Shown piece by piece: positions 34,201-44,983 of a stretch of 64,000 nt of DNA. Both the position numbers and the translations under genes were made by a program. The DNA is taken from positions 83,711,914 to 83,775,913 of the forward strand of contig CM036158.1 of the NCBI GenBank assembly GCA_020631735.1. The letters run 5' to 3'. Position 1 is the stretch's first letter, and every line of letters begins with the position of its first letter. The notes under the pieces were generated by a model. That model searched no databases, was not told where the DNA came from, and saw only the letters and a program-made list of their open reading frames with translations. Source of the DNA: Saccharum officinarum (taxonomy: Eukaryota > Streptophyta > Magnoliopsida > Poales > Poaceae).

Positions 34201-34739
34201 GAAATTGGTATGCAGCGACTTTGTGGTTTGCCAGAATCAGGGAGAGACATCTCCTAAATGTTGACCTGTACCAGCATCATACTATACTCTTTTCTTTTAC
34301 TCACAAGATTCCTAATATTAACATAAGCATGTGTCATATTTTCTATTTTCCCCACCGGGTTTTTGTGAGAAATATTAAAGACACATATTGCCCTCACAAC
34401 TCATCCATGGTTTTTCTCTGAAAAGGTTTTCATGTGAGTTATCCAAGAGGCAATACCAATAATATGTCGTCATATTTTCTCCTAATTTTTTCATTGGGTT
34501 TTTACAGGAGTTTTTAGTGGCATATAACTTTATATCGCTCCTCATATTTTTCCTGAAAAGGTTTTTGGTGGAGAAATCTATATGTCATGTCTCCAATATT
34601 TTTCCCCACCGGGGTTTTTAATGGGATACCAACGACATAGTGATTTATTTAAATCACACTCAATATGTTATTTTCTCCTTATTTTCCTATATGGTTTAAA
34701 GGAGTTTTTATAGCATATCTATACATACATATTCCTCAG
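34201..34739 (+). other. 3' untranslated part of the copia element, left portion
   Basis: AT-rich, with repeated CCCACCGGGTTTTTGTGAG-like and TTTTCTCCTAATTTTTTC-like motifs, typical of the region between RNase H and the polypurine tract in this copia group. It is interrupted at 34739 by the Sirevirus and resumes at 46563-46640, where GGAAGATCCAATCAAGGGAG ends directly before the 3' LTR. No gene. Confidence 0.65.
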
Positions 34740-36296
34740 TGAAAGGATCTAATAGGCCTAGAGGGGGAGGGTGAATAGGCGAATCTAAACAACCTAAAAC
34801 TCAAAAACTCAACGCGGAAGTTAAATACCTACCGATACTACTGGTTGGTTTGGACCGGTACTACTGATGAGAGATCACCGGTACTGCCGACGCAAACCAC
34901 CGGTACTACCGGTACCCTACTGAAACTACGAAATCAGAGATTTGCGAGTTGTGATTTCATATCTGAGTTTTACCCCACTACCAAAGATGATGTTGATGAA
35001 GTTAATGAACTCCCTTTTGCTTGTTCCTTCACCAAATCATAGATCGGGCACCCACAACCTATGAGAGAGATAAGGATAGAGGAAGAACACGAAGAACAAG
35101 TAATATCTCAAGTAACACAATCAACAACAACAAGCACGCGGAACACGATTTATCCCGAGGTTCGGCAACCCCACAAAGAAGTTCCTACGTTCTCGTTGTT
35201 GAGGTGACCACTAAGGTCGGAGTCTCTTCCACCTCCTTGCCTCCCTCAAGCAACCACAAAGGTTAGCCCGAGATTTCCACTTAGAATACAAGGGTGATAC
35301 AAACACTTCGGGGTGCCCTCACAAGTAGAACAACACGGGCAACCACGAAGAACGCCTAGCCGGCAAGGGTTCCAAGAACCCAAGAGTAACAAACACAAAC
35401 CAAGCCAACTAGGAGGGGAACCAAGTGCTCAAAATGCTAATCGAAGCTTTCCACTCTCAAATCTCTTCTCTCTACTCAAATCGTGCAAGGGATTGGATTT
35501 GGGAGCAAAGAGGAAGAGAGAGGGTGAGTCAATGCTTGGGAGCTGTTTGTCTCAAGGTAGGTAGGAGTAAATGGTGTGTGTAACGGTTAGAAATAAAGGG
35601 AAGAGCTATTTATACACTTATCTTCGAAGCAGTATCGATACTACCGATGAGTATCCACCGGTACTATCGGTCCCAAGGGTTTCAACCGTTGCAGTCAACC
35701 TACTGGAGATTTTGCGAGAAAATAGCCTACCGGTACTACCGGGCTTTCACCGGTACTACCGGTCGACCACCGGTACTACCGCTAGACAGTTTTCAGCGAA
35801 GACAAGTTTTGCGGGAATTTGACCTACCGGTACTACCAGTAGACCACCGGTACTACCGCTAGAACAAAAACTCGCAGAGCTAAAGCACTGCCATCAGCGA
35901 GATTTATGCCTACCGGTACTACCAGAGGTATACCGGTACTACCGGCGCTCCTAGGCATAAAACATCTCTCTAAGTGTCTGTGAGTGCAAAGGTCTCTCAA
36001 ACGCATAATCAAAAACATATTGAGCACTAATTCCCCCATCTAGATAGCCTAATTTGTATCCCTCTTGATAGTGCGGCGTTTCCTATAACTCAAGCCAAAA
36101 TATAAAATCTAATTGATCCACTTGAGACGGAACGCTTTCCAATCAATGGAATTGAGGGTGCTATCATCACCAAATGTGACCATTCAGATTCTTTCATCAG
36201 ACTAACACCTGCGTATTCACTTAGATAAACATGTTAGTCCCTAATTTGATTGTCATTAATTATCCAAAACCCACATCGGGGGCGAATGCACTTACA
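34740..36296 (-). mobile_element. 3' LTR of the minus-strand Sirevirus (1557 bp)
   Basis: Transcript-sense end is at 34740 and start at 36296. CCGGTACTACCGGT-type palindromes cluster at 35640-35945, upstream of the TATA box (35607-35614), and again at 34828-34912 near the U5 end. It aligns throughout with 44984-46557. Confidence 0.92.
35640..35945. repeat. CCGGTACTACCGGT palindrome cluster in LTR U3
   Basis: About ten near-copies of (A)CCGGTACTACCGG(T), an imperfect palindrome, at variable spacing; the matching cluster in the other LTR is 45878-46206. They sit 30-340 bases upstream of TATAAATA (minus strand, 35607-35614). Palindromic repeat modules in LTRs are a described property of Sireviruses. 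Confidence 0.85.
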
Positions 36297-36857
36297 AACT
36301 CCCCCTTTTTGGTAATTGATGACAACCAACTTAGACTTACATAAGATTTGAAGAATTAAAGATTTTTGAATTCCAAACTTTACGGGAGGCTCCCCTTAGT
36401 GTATGCATTGAACTTGAATCTCAATATTGATCATAATCAATATGCATACATAAGGGAAGCTCCCCTAAATTTTGCAATTCATGGGGTGCCTAAGTGTGTG
36501 TGACAAGAAAGATATCGTGATGCAAATGACATACCTTATCACACAAAAACAAGAAAGGCTAAGGTAGAAAGAAAAGGACTTAAAACAACATAGCCATTCT
36601 AAGCCAACAATCATCATCACAATATTACATCTAGGCAATCATATCATGATATATCAAATAAGCATAAATGTTTAGCTTACAATCATCCATCATCACACAC
36701 ATAGTTCTTAGTCCACCATACGTAGATCACCACAAGGTTTGGAATTATTACACGACCATTAACTACCTATTACAATAAAGATAGATAAGCCTAAAACTCC
36801 CCCTTTGGCATCAAATGTCAAAAAGGGTAGGCAACAAAACTAGCAAGCTAGGGAAAA
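36297..36857 (-). other. 3' spacer between accessory ORF and LTR
   Basis: About 560 bases of AT-rich DNA without a plausible frame. The end next to the LTR reads AAAAAGGGGGAGTT on the minus strand, the polypurine tract. A second CTCCCCCTTTGG-like purine run lies near 36799-36812 on the same strand and could be an additional tract. Confidence 0.7.
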
Positions 36858-38582
36858 CTAATACGGCTCCGTGTAGTCACGGTCGTCATCGCTGTCGCTG
36901 CCGTCGTCGTCGTCATCGATCAAGTAGTCAACAAGTCTAGGCAAGGCGGGAGCCGTCTTCTTACCATGAGGGTCATCGGACGGGCCAGCCTCCTCACTAA
37001 GTCCAGACACAGGAGCACCATACAACTCATTGTACTCGGCGAAAGGATCCCGAAACTCACGAAGAGGACTCTCAGGAGGATCAATCTGCAGGTGCTGCTC
37101 AATACGCCTCAGGCGGCGATCATCCTTCTCGGCCTTGTAACAAAAGGCCTCCCAAAGCTTCCCCAACGCATACTTGATGACACCTCCACCACGCCGCCGA
37201 CGCTCTGAGGAGGAGCGAGTAGGAGCAGTGGCAGCATCACCACGGTAAGCACCGCAGGAGGAAGTACGGGTGGCTGGATCACGAGTGGGAGAAGGAGCGG
37301 AACCACCAGCAATGCCCTTTGGCCCCAAATGACGCACTGAGTAGGACTTGTGCACTGCATTATGATGGAACGAACGACCCACCACTTGCTCAATTATGTA
37401 CATGAGAAACGGAGCATATGGCAAAGACTTGTGGGGGTCGTTGGCAGCTTGCTCAATCTTGCGCCACATAAAGTCGGTGATAGAAAATCGATCACCACCA
37501 ACACCAAAGCAACAAAGGACTGTGGGAGCATCAAGCATAATATGAATTGAATCTCCAATCTTTGGGTCCAAGGTGAGGCGAAGTAAATTGTTGAGGACAT
37601 AGAAGTAAGGCTTCAAATGAGTGGTAGTGAAGTCAACGGCCTTACCAGGCTTGTAAATCTGAGCGGCCTCTAAGTCATCATGAGAAACATAATCAGGATA
37701 GATGTCAAAGAGACTTGAGGCAGCCCTATCCTCAGAAGTAAACCCAAGAAGGCGTGAAAAAGTCTGATAATCACATCTGTAATGAACGCCTTGGGTAAGC
37801 CAATGCAACACTAGGTTCTGAGAGTCAATCCACTCATTCCAATTATGCTGAAAGGTCATAAGAGGAAGCAAACGCCAAGCATCAAGATCGGCAACCAAAC
37901 GGTGGATATCAGGATTGTTCATGTTATCAAGAGAGGCGCGCTGCACCCACTTATGTTAAAATATCGGCGGTGAAGACCCACGTTGCCCACTCTTGAAAAT
38001 AACCTTGTAATAATAATCTGAGTGCATGCGGCTCCAGAAACGAAGATCCACACTGGGATTCCGAATAAACTGATAAGGATTTTCACTGCGCTGCACCCTC
38101 AAATCACCTGCTCTCTTAGAATAACCAACAAGAAGAGAGGGTTGGTAACCACCTTGATTTTGAGGACCAGACATCTACGGATTGGCATGCTGATGATACA
38201 AAAGCATCCGGTTGGCAGTGGCAAGCCCAATTTGGATAGGTGACTGAGCCACAATGTTAGGGTCGATGGAGCGACCTTCAATCTGCATAGCGGCAAGCTA
38301 GGGATTCTCACCTGCTAGGCGCTGACCCTGAACCTGCTCACTATGACGACGCGGGGGATTGGGGCGTCCCATACTCGAGATAGGAGCAGGCACACCCTGG
38401 GGCTCATCAGCATCACCGCCACCAACGCCACCACCAGCACCTCCACGGCCACTAGAGCGAGCAGCAGTCCTCCCACGGACAGGTCGCGAAGCACTACCAC
38501 CATCACCACCATCGGGATGAGCGGCCCTCTTGGGGTTCTTCCTTTGCATGCTTGACGATGAAGGGAAGTCGAATCCAAGCAA
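36858..38582 (-). pseudogene. Accessory ORF downstream of pol in the Sirevirus (env position)
   Basis: One minus-strand frame runs from ATG 38582 (alternative ATG 38549, better placed by the upstream leader) to the stop at 36858: 574 codons with only three internal stops, at 38298, 38175 and 37956, all readable as C-to-T changes in Gln codons. The N-terminus is Gly/Ala/Arg-rich and low in complexity; the middle (37946-37330) is globular (MTFQHNWNEWIDSQNLVLHW, FSRLLGFTSEDRAASSLFD, VLCCFGVGGDRFSITDFMW); the end is acidic (LIDDDDDGSDSDDDRDYTEP). It recalls the plant-transposon ORFs of Athila/Transposase_32 type, but that is a weak visual impression. I see no signal peptide or clear membrane helix, so it is not an obvious envelope protein. 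Confidence 0.65.
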
Positions 38583-38770
38583 GGGAAGAGGTTACGGCAG
38601 CCACCAAGCACCTCCACGCGATCACCACGATAGGGAGAAACTTCTCCTCAAAGATCTGCAAGAGTGGTGGAGGGAGGAGGGAGATCGAGTGGGGGGTGGA
38701 GAGAGGCGGCGCCGCCGGCCTGGTGAGTTTGGGCACGGGGTAGAAGATGAGGTGAAAAGGTAACAGCCCC

Positions 38771-38780
38771 TATTTATACC
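38771..38780 (-). promoter_or_regulatory. TATA box before the accessory ORF
   Basis: GGTATAAATA on the minus strand, about 190 bases upstream of ATG 38582. The LTRs have TATAAATAG with the same kind of palindrome cluster just upstream. The intervening leader is CT-rich (CTCTCTCCACCCCCCACTCG), as in many plant 5' untranslated regions. Confidence 0.55.
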
Positions 38781-38795
38781 CAAGTGAAACTGACA

Positions 38796-38934
38796 CTACC
38801 GGTACTACCGGTCAGAAGGCACCGGTACTACCGGTGAGGGCGACCGCCGCAGACAGACGAAGCGAGAAATAGAACTACCGGTGGTACCGGTGGTGGGTCG
38901 GTACTACCAGTCACCGCCAACCGGTACTACCGGT
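38796..38934. repeat. Internal CCGGTACTACCGGT palindrome cluster
   Basis: Five or six near-copies of the LTR palindrome lie in 139 bases between pol and the accessory ORF, directly upstream of the TATA box at 38771-38780. Apart from the LTRs this is the only place in the element where the motif clusters. Confidence 0.85.
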
Positions 38935-39127
38935 GTCACAGCACAACAAAAGGTAAGTGAGAGTTGGTGAACATATATGATGAACTAGAACCAACTCAAG
39001 CATGTCTAGATTTCATAAAAACATCACAAAACTATGAACATTCTTGAGAAGTGAAAATAGATTTTGCAATCTCACATTTTCAAAGAATTTTCTCCTAGCT
39101 AGAATCAATCAAAATATGTCCAAAATA

Positions 39128-42100
39128 TCAAGCCACGTTACAAGAATCAATGATATTTAGTTCACTCCTCAAAGCACAAAATCTTGACTCGTCTAGGGGC
39201 TTTGTGAAGATATCGGCTAGTTGCTTTTCGGTACTCACATGATGTAAAGCGATATCTCCATTGGCTTCATGGTCTCTCAAGAAATGATGCCGGATGTCTA
39301 TGTGCTTTGTGCGAGAATGGTTTACGGGATTGTTTGCCAATTTAATGGCACTCTCGTTGTCACACAAAAGAGGAATCTTGGTTAGCTCACAACCAAAGTC
39401 TTTAAGGGTCTACGTCATCTAAAGTAGTTGGGCACAGCAAGCACCGACCGCCACATACTCGGCTTCGGCAGTTGACAAGGCAACACTATTTTGCTTTTTA
39501 GAGCTCCATGACACCAAAGACCTACCAAGAAATTGGCAAGTCCCGATAGTGCTCTTTTGATTTACCCTGCAACCAGCATAATCTGAATCGGAATAGCCAA
39601 GTAAATCAAAAGTGGAGCCCTTAGGATACCACAAGCCAAGATTAGGAGTGTGCACTAAATATCTCAAAATTCTCTTAACAGCCACTAAGTGATATTCTTT
39701 CGGATTAGCTTGAAATCTTGCACACATACACACACTAAGCATAATATCGGGCCTAGATGCACAAAGGTAAAGCAAGGATCCAATCATAGAACGATATACC
39801 TTTTGATCGACGACCTTACCATCTTTGTCGAGGTCAAGATGCCCATTGGTTGGCATTGGTGTCTTGATGGGTTTGGCTTTCTCCATGTCAAACTTCCTCA
39901 ACATGTCATGAGTGTACTTCGTTTGACAAATAAACGTCCCTTCCTTAAGTTGCTTGATTTGAAAACCAAGAAAGAACTTCAACTCTCCCATCATAGACAT
40001 CTCGACCTATTCATCATAATCCTACTAAACTCCTCACAAAAAGCCACATTAGTACTACCAAATATTATGTCATCGACATATATTTAGCAAATAAAGATAT
40101 CATTATTGACTTTATGAGTAAATAAAGTTAGATCGGCCTTGCCTATCTCAAACCCTTATTTGAGTAGGAAGTCCTTAAGACAATCATACCAAGCTCTAGA
40201 GGCTTGCTTAAGACCATAGAGTGCTTTGTTGAGCTTATAGACGTGGTCGGGGTGCTTTGGATCTTTAAAACCCGGTGGTGGCTTTACATATACCACTTCG
40301 GAGAGGGGGCCGTTGAGGAATGCACTCTTCACATCCATTTGATATAGCTTGAAGTCATGATGAACGACATAGGCAAGTGAAATCCGAATTGACTCTAGCC
40401 TTGCCACCGGTGCATAAGTTTCCCCAAAGTTCAAGCCTTTAATTTGAGTGAATCCTTGAGCTACCAACCGTGCCTTGTTCCTTTTGACCACACCATGCTC
40501 ATCTTGCTTGTTGCAGAAGACCCATTTGGTTCCAATCACATTTTGTTTAGATCTTTCCACCAATATCCAAACTTCATTGCGAGTGAAGTTGTTCAACTCC
40601 TCTTGCATTGCTATCATCCAATCCTCATCATCAATGGCTTCTTCAACCTTTTTAGGCTCTTTTAGAGACACAAATGAGAAGTGTTTACAAAAGCTTGCAA
40701 GCCTTGACCTTGTGATAACTCCTCTTTGAATGTTTCCCAAGATGTTGTCAACGGGATGGTCTCGTTGAATGGTATGATGTACTCTTGGGTGAGGCACTTG
40801 AGTTCTTTGGATTGGACCCTCATCTTCATCATCCTTGTCTTGATTGATTGAAGGATCAAAACTGAGATCTTGTGTGAAGTTGTCTTCACTTCTATTTTGA
40901 TCATCAACTTGGTTGCTATCTTCGACTTGTGGTGAATTTTGAATGACTTGAACACTTGAACCATGTCCACTTCTTGATGTAGAACCATCATCATGAACAT
41001 TTATTGACCCATGATGCATAAATGGATCATGAATGGTTTGCTCTTGTGCATATTCATCATCATCTTCAACGGGCTTTACTTCACCGGTAGCAAGCTTTTT
41101 GATCACTTGAGAAGATGGCTCTTCTTTACCTACAATGTCAACATTGACTTGCTCTTTTTGAGAGCCGTCGGTTTCATCAAAGGTCACGTCTATCGCTATT
41201 TCAACTTGACCAGTGGTCTTGTTGAGAACACGATAGCCAGTTTCGTTAGTACCATAACCAAGCAAGAAACCTTCATCAACCTTTGGTGCAAACTTTGAGC
41301 TTTTGGATTTCTTATTAAGTATGAAACACTTGCATCCAAAAACTCGAGTAATGCACCTTAGGTTTGTTACCGGTAAGGAGCTCATAGACGATCTTTTTCA
41401 TGATCTTGTGAAGGTACAAGCGGTTGATTGCATGACATGTCGTATTGACCGCTTCCGCCCAATACTTGTCCGGAGTCTTGTATTCATCCAACATTGCTAT
41501 TGCGGCTTCTATGAGCGTTTGGTTCTTTCTCTCCACAACACCATTTTGTTGAGGGGTATAAGGAACCGAAAACTCATGCTTAATTCCCTCTTCATCAAGG
41601 AACTCTACAATGTTGGTGTTCCTAAACTCCGTCCCGTTGTCACTTCTCACTTTCTTGATCTTCACTTCAAATTCATTTTGAGCTTTTCTTGCAAACTTCT
41701 TGAAGATTACTTGGGTCTCACTTTTATCTTGCAAAAAGAACACCCAAGTGAAGCGAGAATAATCATCAACAATAACGAAATCATATTTGTTACCTCCAAT
41801 GCTTATGTAAGCATTAGATCCAAATAAGTCCATATGAAGTAGCTCAAGTGGTCTCGTTGTTGACACAACATTTTTGATGGGATACTTAGCTCCAACTTGT
41901 TTGCCCGCTTGACATGCACTGCAAATCCTATCTTTCTCAAAAGAAACATTTGTTAGTCCAAGGATGTGTTTGCCTCTTTGAAGGTCGGCCAAGTTCCTCA
42001 TCCCAACATGGACTAGTTGGTGATGCCATAGCCAACCCATGCTAGATTTTGCCACTAAACAAGTCTTGGGCTTCACTTTACTAGATGTGAAATCAACTAG

Positions 42101-42424
42101 ATAAAGTTTGCCTTTCAAACGACCCGTGAAGACAATAGAGGAATCCTTCCTTTTAGAGACTTCCACCCCCACATCGGTAAAGAGACAATTGTAGCCCATC
42201 TCACACAGTTGTGAAACGGACAACAAATTGTATCCTAACCCTACCACAAGTAATACATTTGAAATGGAATTATCATTTGAGATAGCAATTTTACCCAAAC
42301 CAAGGACATCTCCTTTACCATTGTCACCAAACACAATGCGTTCACTTGTACTTTGATTTGGTTGAAAGGAGGTGAACATCTTCTTCTCTCCGGTCAAATG
42401 ATTAGTGCATCCACTATTTAGCAC
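39128..42424 (-). pseudogene. Pol remnant of the minus-strand Sirevirus
   Basis: From right to left: a protease-like start (MLNSGCTNHLTGEKKMF, 42424), integrase with WLWHHQLVHVG and CSACQAGKQ, catalytic region LLHMDLFG, KVRSDNGTEF and NGVVERKNQT (42050-41530), RT with [38 protein letters not shown] (about 40340) and IYVDDIIFG (about 40080), RNase H with SWSSKKQNSVALSTAEAEY (about 39490) and LCDNESAIKLANN (39367 on). The protease site reads NSG instead of DSG, a lost catalytic Asp. A frameshift lies near 41340; stops at 40156, about 40086, about 40012 and 39419 break the RT and RNase H parts. Confidence 0.9.
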
Positions 42425-44928
42425 CCAACTTGTTCCACCGGAGGAGTATTCCTACAAAGACAAATTAAGCCTTAGTTTTAAATACCCAAATAGAATTAGG
42501 TCCTAGGGGGTTAGTCACATAAGTCTTGGGCACCCAAACACTCCTCATGATTTGCCTATTCTTGAGTGCACCAACATACTTTACAATAATCTTGTCATCC
42601 TTGCCCCAACAACACATAATCACTAGCATAGCTTCGTAAAATGGGCACTTGTTGCTTGGGGCATCCACTTGCTTCTTCTTGTTGTTGGTCTTGTTCTTGA
42701 CAAGTGTGCTTAGAGACGTGGCAACATTGTTGACCTTATTGATAAGGTCATCTAGTGCCACACCCTTGTTGAACTTCACACAAGGCACTCCATTGATCAT
42801 GTTCCTTCCATTGGCTTTACCATCATACCTATTATAGCCAAGCCCATCCTTGATGAGGGGGTGCCTTGATGACTTGTACATAGTTGTTGATTGCTTCTCC
42901 TTACAACCATTCTTGATAACCATGTCCAATCTTTATATCTCCTTATCTTTCTTTTCTAGCTCAACAAGGTTAGTAGCACAAGCATTTATATCATGATTAT
43001 AACAAATTTTACATCCTTCACTAATTGAAGCATTGGAATCACCGGATTCCTTAGGATGGATGGAAGTGCTATTCCAAAGAGTGTCATAGTTTAGTTCAAG
43101 AGTATGATATTTGTCTTTCAAACTTGTGAGGCTTTCTTGAACCAAACTATATTCATTCTTTAGACTAGCTAAAGAGTCATTAAGCAAAGAATGTTCCTTA
43201 GTCAAACGTTCATATGAATATTTGGCTAAAGACAATTCTATGTTTAACTTCTCAACCTCCTCCCTTTCCTTGGAAAGGCATGCTTCAAGGCCAAGGTTCT
43301 TCTCCCTTTCCGCTAGGAGCAATTCTCCTTGCGACTATGCATGCTTCTCGCTTCTCTAGCTTATGAATTAGCTTTATTATTTGAGAGCCGACCGATTTGC
43401 CAAATTTCTTTATCATGTTGTTTGCAAGTTCATCATCATTCTCATCGCAACTTCTACATTCATTACTAGAGTGAGTCGGAGAGTTGTGTGGTACCTTCTC
43501 CCCCTTTCCCATAAGGCAAGTTAGAGTGTAGTAGTCATTGTCGGTGAGATCGTCGAAGAGCCTAGGTGATGAAGATAAGTCAGCGAAGAGCGATGGTGAC
43601 GAGGAATGGTCGATGATGAGCTTGGGTGGAGAGGAGGAAGTCTCTTGAATAGCAATCGTTGCTACACCCTTCTTCTCCTTGTCTTTGTCATTTGAATCAT
43701 CACTTTCATCGTTTGATTCTCATTCTTCACCAAGATGTGCTTCACCTCTCTTCTTGCTCTTATGCTTCTTATCATCATCTTTGTTGTGCTTGTGCTTCTT
43801 CTTCTCTTTTGGACAATCGGCAATGAAGTGACCAATTTCTCCACAACCATAGCAAAACCTTTTCTTGTATGGCTTGCCTCCACTTCTCTTCCTTTCCTTC
43901 TTCTTTTTCAAGTACTTTCTATAGTTTCTAACCAAGAGTGCTTCTTCCTTATCGGAATCTTCTTCTTGTTCTTCATCACTTGATGGATCATGTACATCTT
44001 TCTTCTTGTTTCTACCATGAGATGCCTTAAGAGCGATACTCTTCTTTTGACTTGATGTTTCCTTTGCTTCATCTTCTAAGCACTCATGGTGTTTCAACTT
44101 GGCAAGCATCTCTTGTGGTGTCATTGTGTCATAGTTGGGTCTTTTCATGATGACCGAAGCAAGAATGTTGTTCTTTTGTCTATACACTCTACACAACTTT
44201 CTAGCCACCGAGTTCTCATCCCAATACGTGTCACCAAGAGCTCTTATTCTATTGATCAAAGTCATGAATCTATCAAACATGGCTTGAGTAGTTTCACCTT
44301 CAATCATAGCAAAGTTCTTAATTTTGCTTTGGAGTAGCTCAATGTTTCCCTTTCTCACACTTTTGTCACCTTCGAATGATACCCTCAAAGTATCCCAAAT
44401 TTGCTTTGCACTTTCTATGCCATTGACCTTGTTGTAATCTTCTTGATTTAGGCATGATAGGATCAAAGAGGTGGTTGTAGCATTTTGTTGTATGTCAAGG
44501 TAGTCTTCGGTTGTCAACTCACCATCTTCTTTCGAAGCTCTAACACCCACTTCCACAATCTCCCAACACCTTGCGGCAATAAGATGCATCTTCATTCTAT
44601 GAGCCCAATCGGTGTATCTAACTCCATCAAATTGAGGTGGTTTACCGGGGTTGATGGTCAGCAAGTGTGCATTAGATTTGCTATATGACGAGTACTCATA
44701 TGGAACACGAGTAAACCCTTTAGGTGTCTTGTTTGCTTCATTCTCACCATCTCCATCACCACCACTTGCCGCATCTTCAATCTTCTTGCTCACGGCTTCC
44801 TTCAACTTGTTCATCTTATCTTGCATCTTGTTCATTTGCTCTTTTTGTTGCTCTAGAAGCTTATCACTGAGTTTTCCGGCAAGCAACTTAACTAGCTTGT
44901 TTAAGGTGTCATCATCAAAGGTGGCCAT
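42425..44928 (-). pseudogene. Gag remnant of the minus-strand Sirevirus
   Basis: Open from ATG 44928 (MATFDDDTLNKLVKLLAGK) for 402 codons to 43720. It contains an N-terminal coiled coil (KEQMNKMQDKMNKLKEAV), the gag core (KPPQFDGVRYTDWAHRMKMH, LSCLNQEDYNKVNGIESAK, TQAMFDRFMTLINRIRALG) and the CCHC knuckle CYGCGEIGHFIADC (about 43845). Past the stop at 43720 the extended Sirevirus gag continues in broken frames: Ser-rich linker, then a long coiled coil (43322-42933, ending near ACATNLVELEKKDKEI), then VPKTYVTNPLGPNSIWV at 42525. The unusually long tail with coiled coil is normal for Sireviruses. The stop at 43720 fits TGG to TGA. Confidence 0.9.
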
Positions 44929-44970
44929 GGTTTCTCCTCATGCGGTGAAGCGCTAATCACGAGGATCCTG

Positions 44971-44983
44971 CTTTGATACTAAT
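44971..44983 (-). other. Primer-binding site of the minus-strand Sirevirus
   Basis: ATTAGTATCAAAG on the minus strand directly after the LTR end at 44984. It is a degenerate form of the (T)GGTATCAGAGC initiator-tRNA complement; the second Sirevirus has ATTGGTATCGGAGCC at the same place. Confidence 0.7.

Noticed and set aside
35640..35945. Short palindromic repeats considered as a CRISPR array
   Set aside because: Spacing is irregular, units are palindromic and also occur in the other LTR; they are Sirevirus LTR modules.
36858..38582. Calling the third Sirevirus ORF an envelope glycoprotein
   Set aside because: No signal peptide or convincing membrane helix is visible; only its position after pol is env-like.
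41303..41827. 174-codon plus-strand ORF
   Set aside because: It is the antisense shadow of the Sirevirus integrase, whose motifs are clear on the minus strand.
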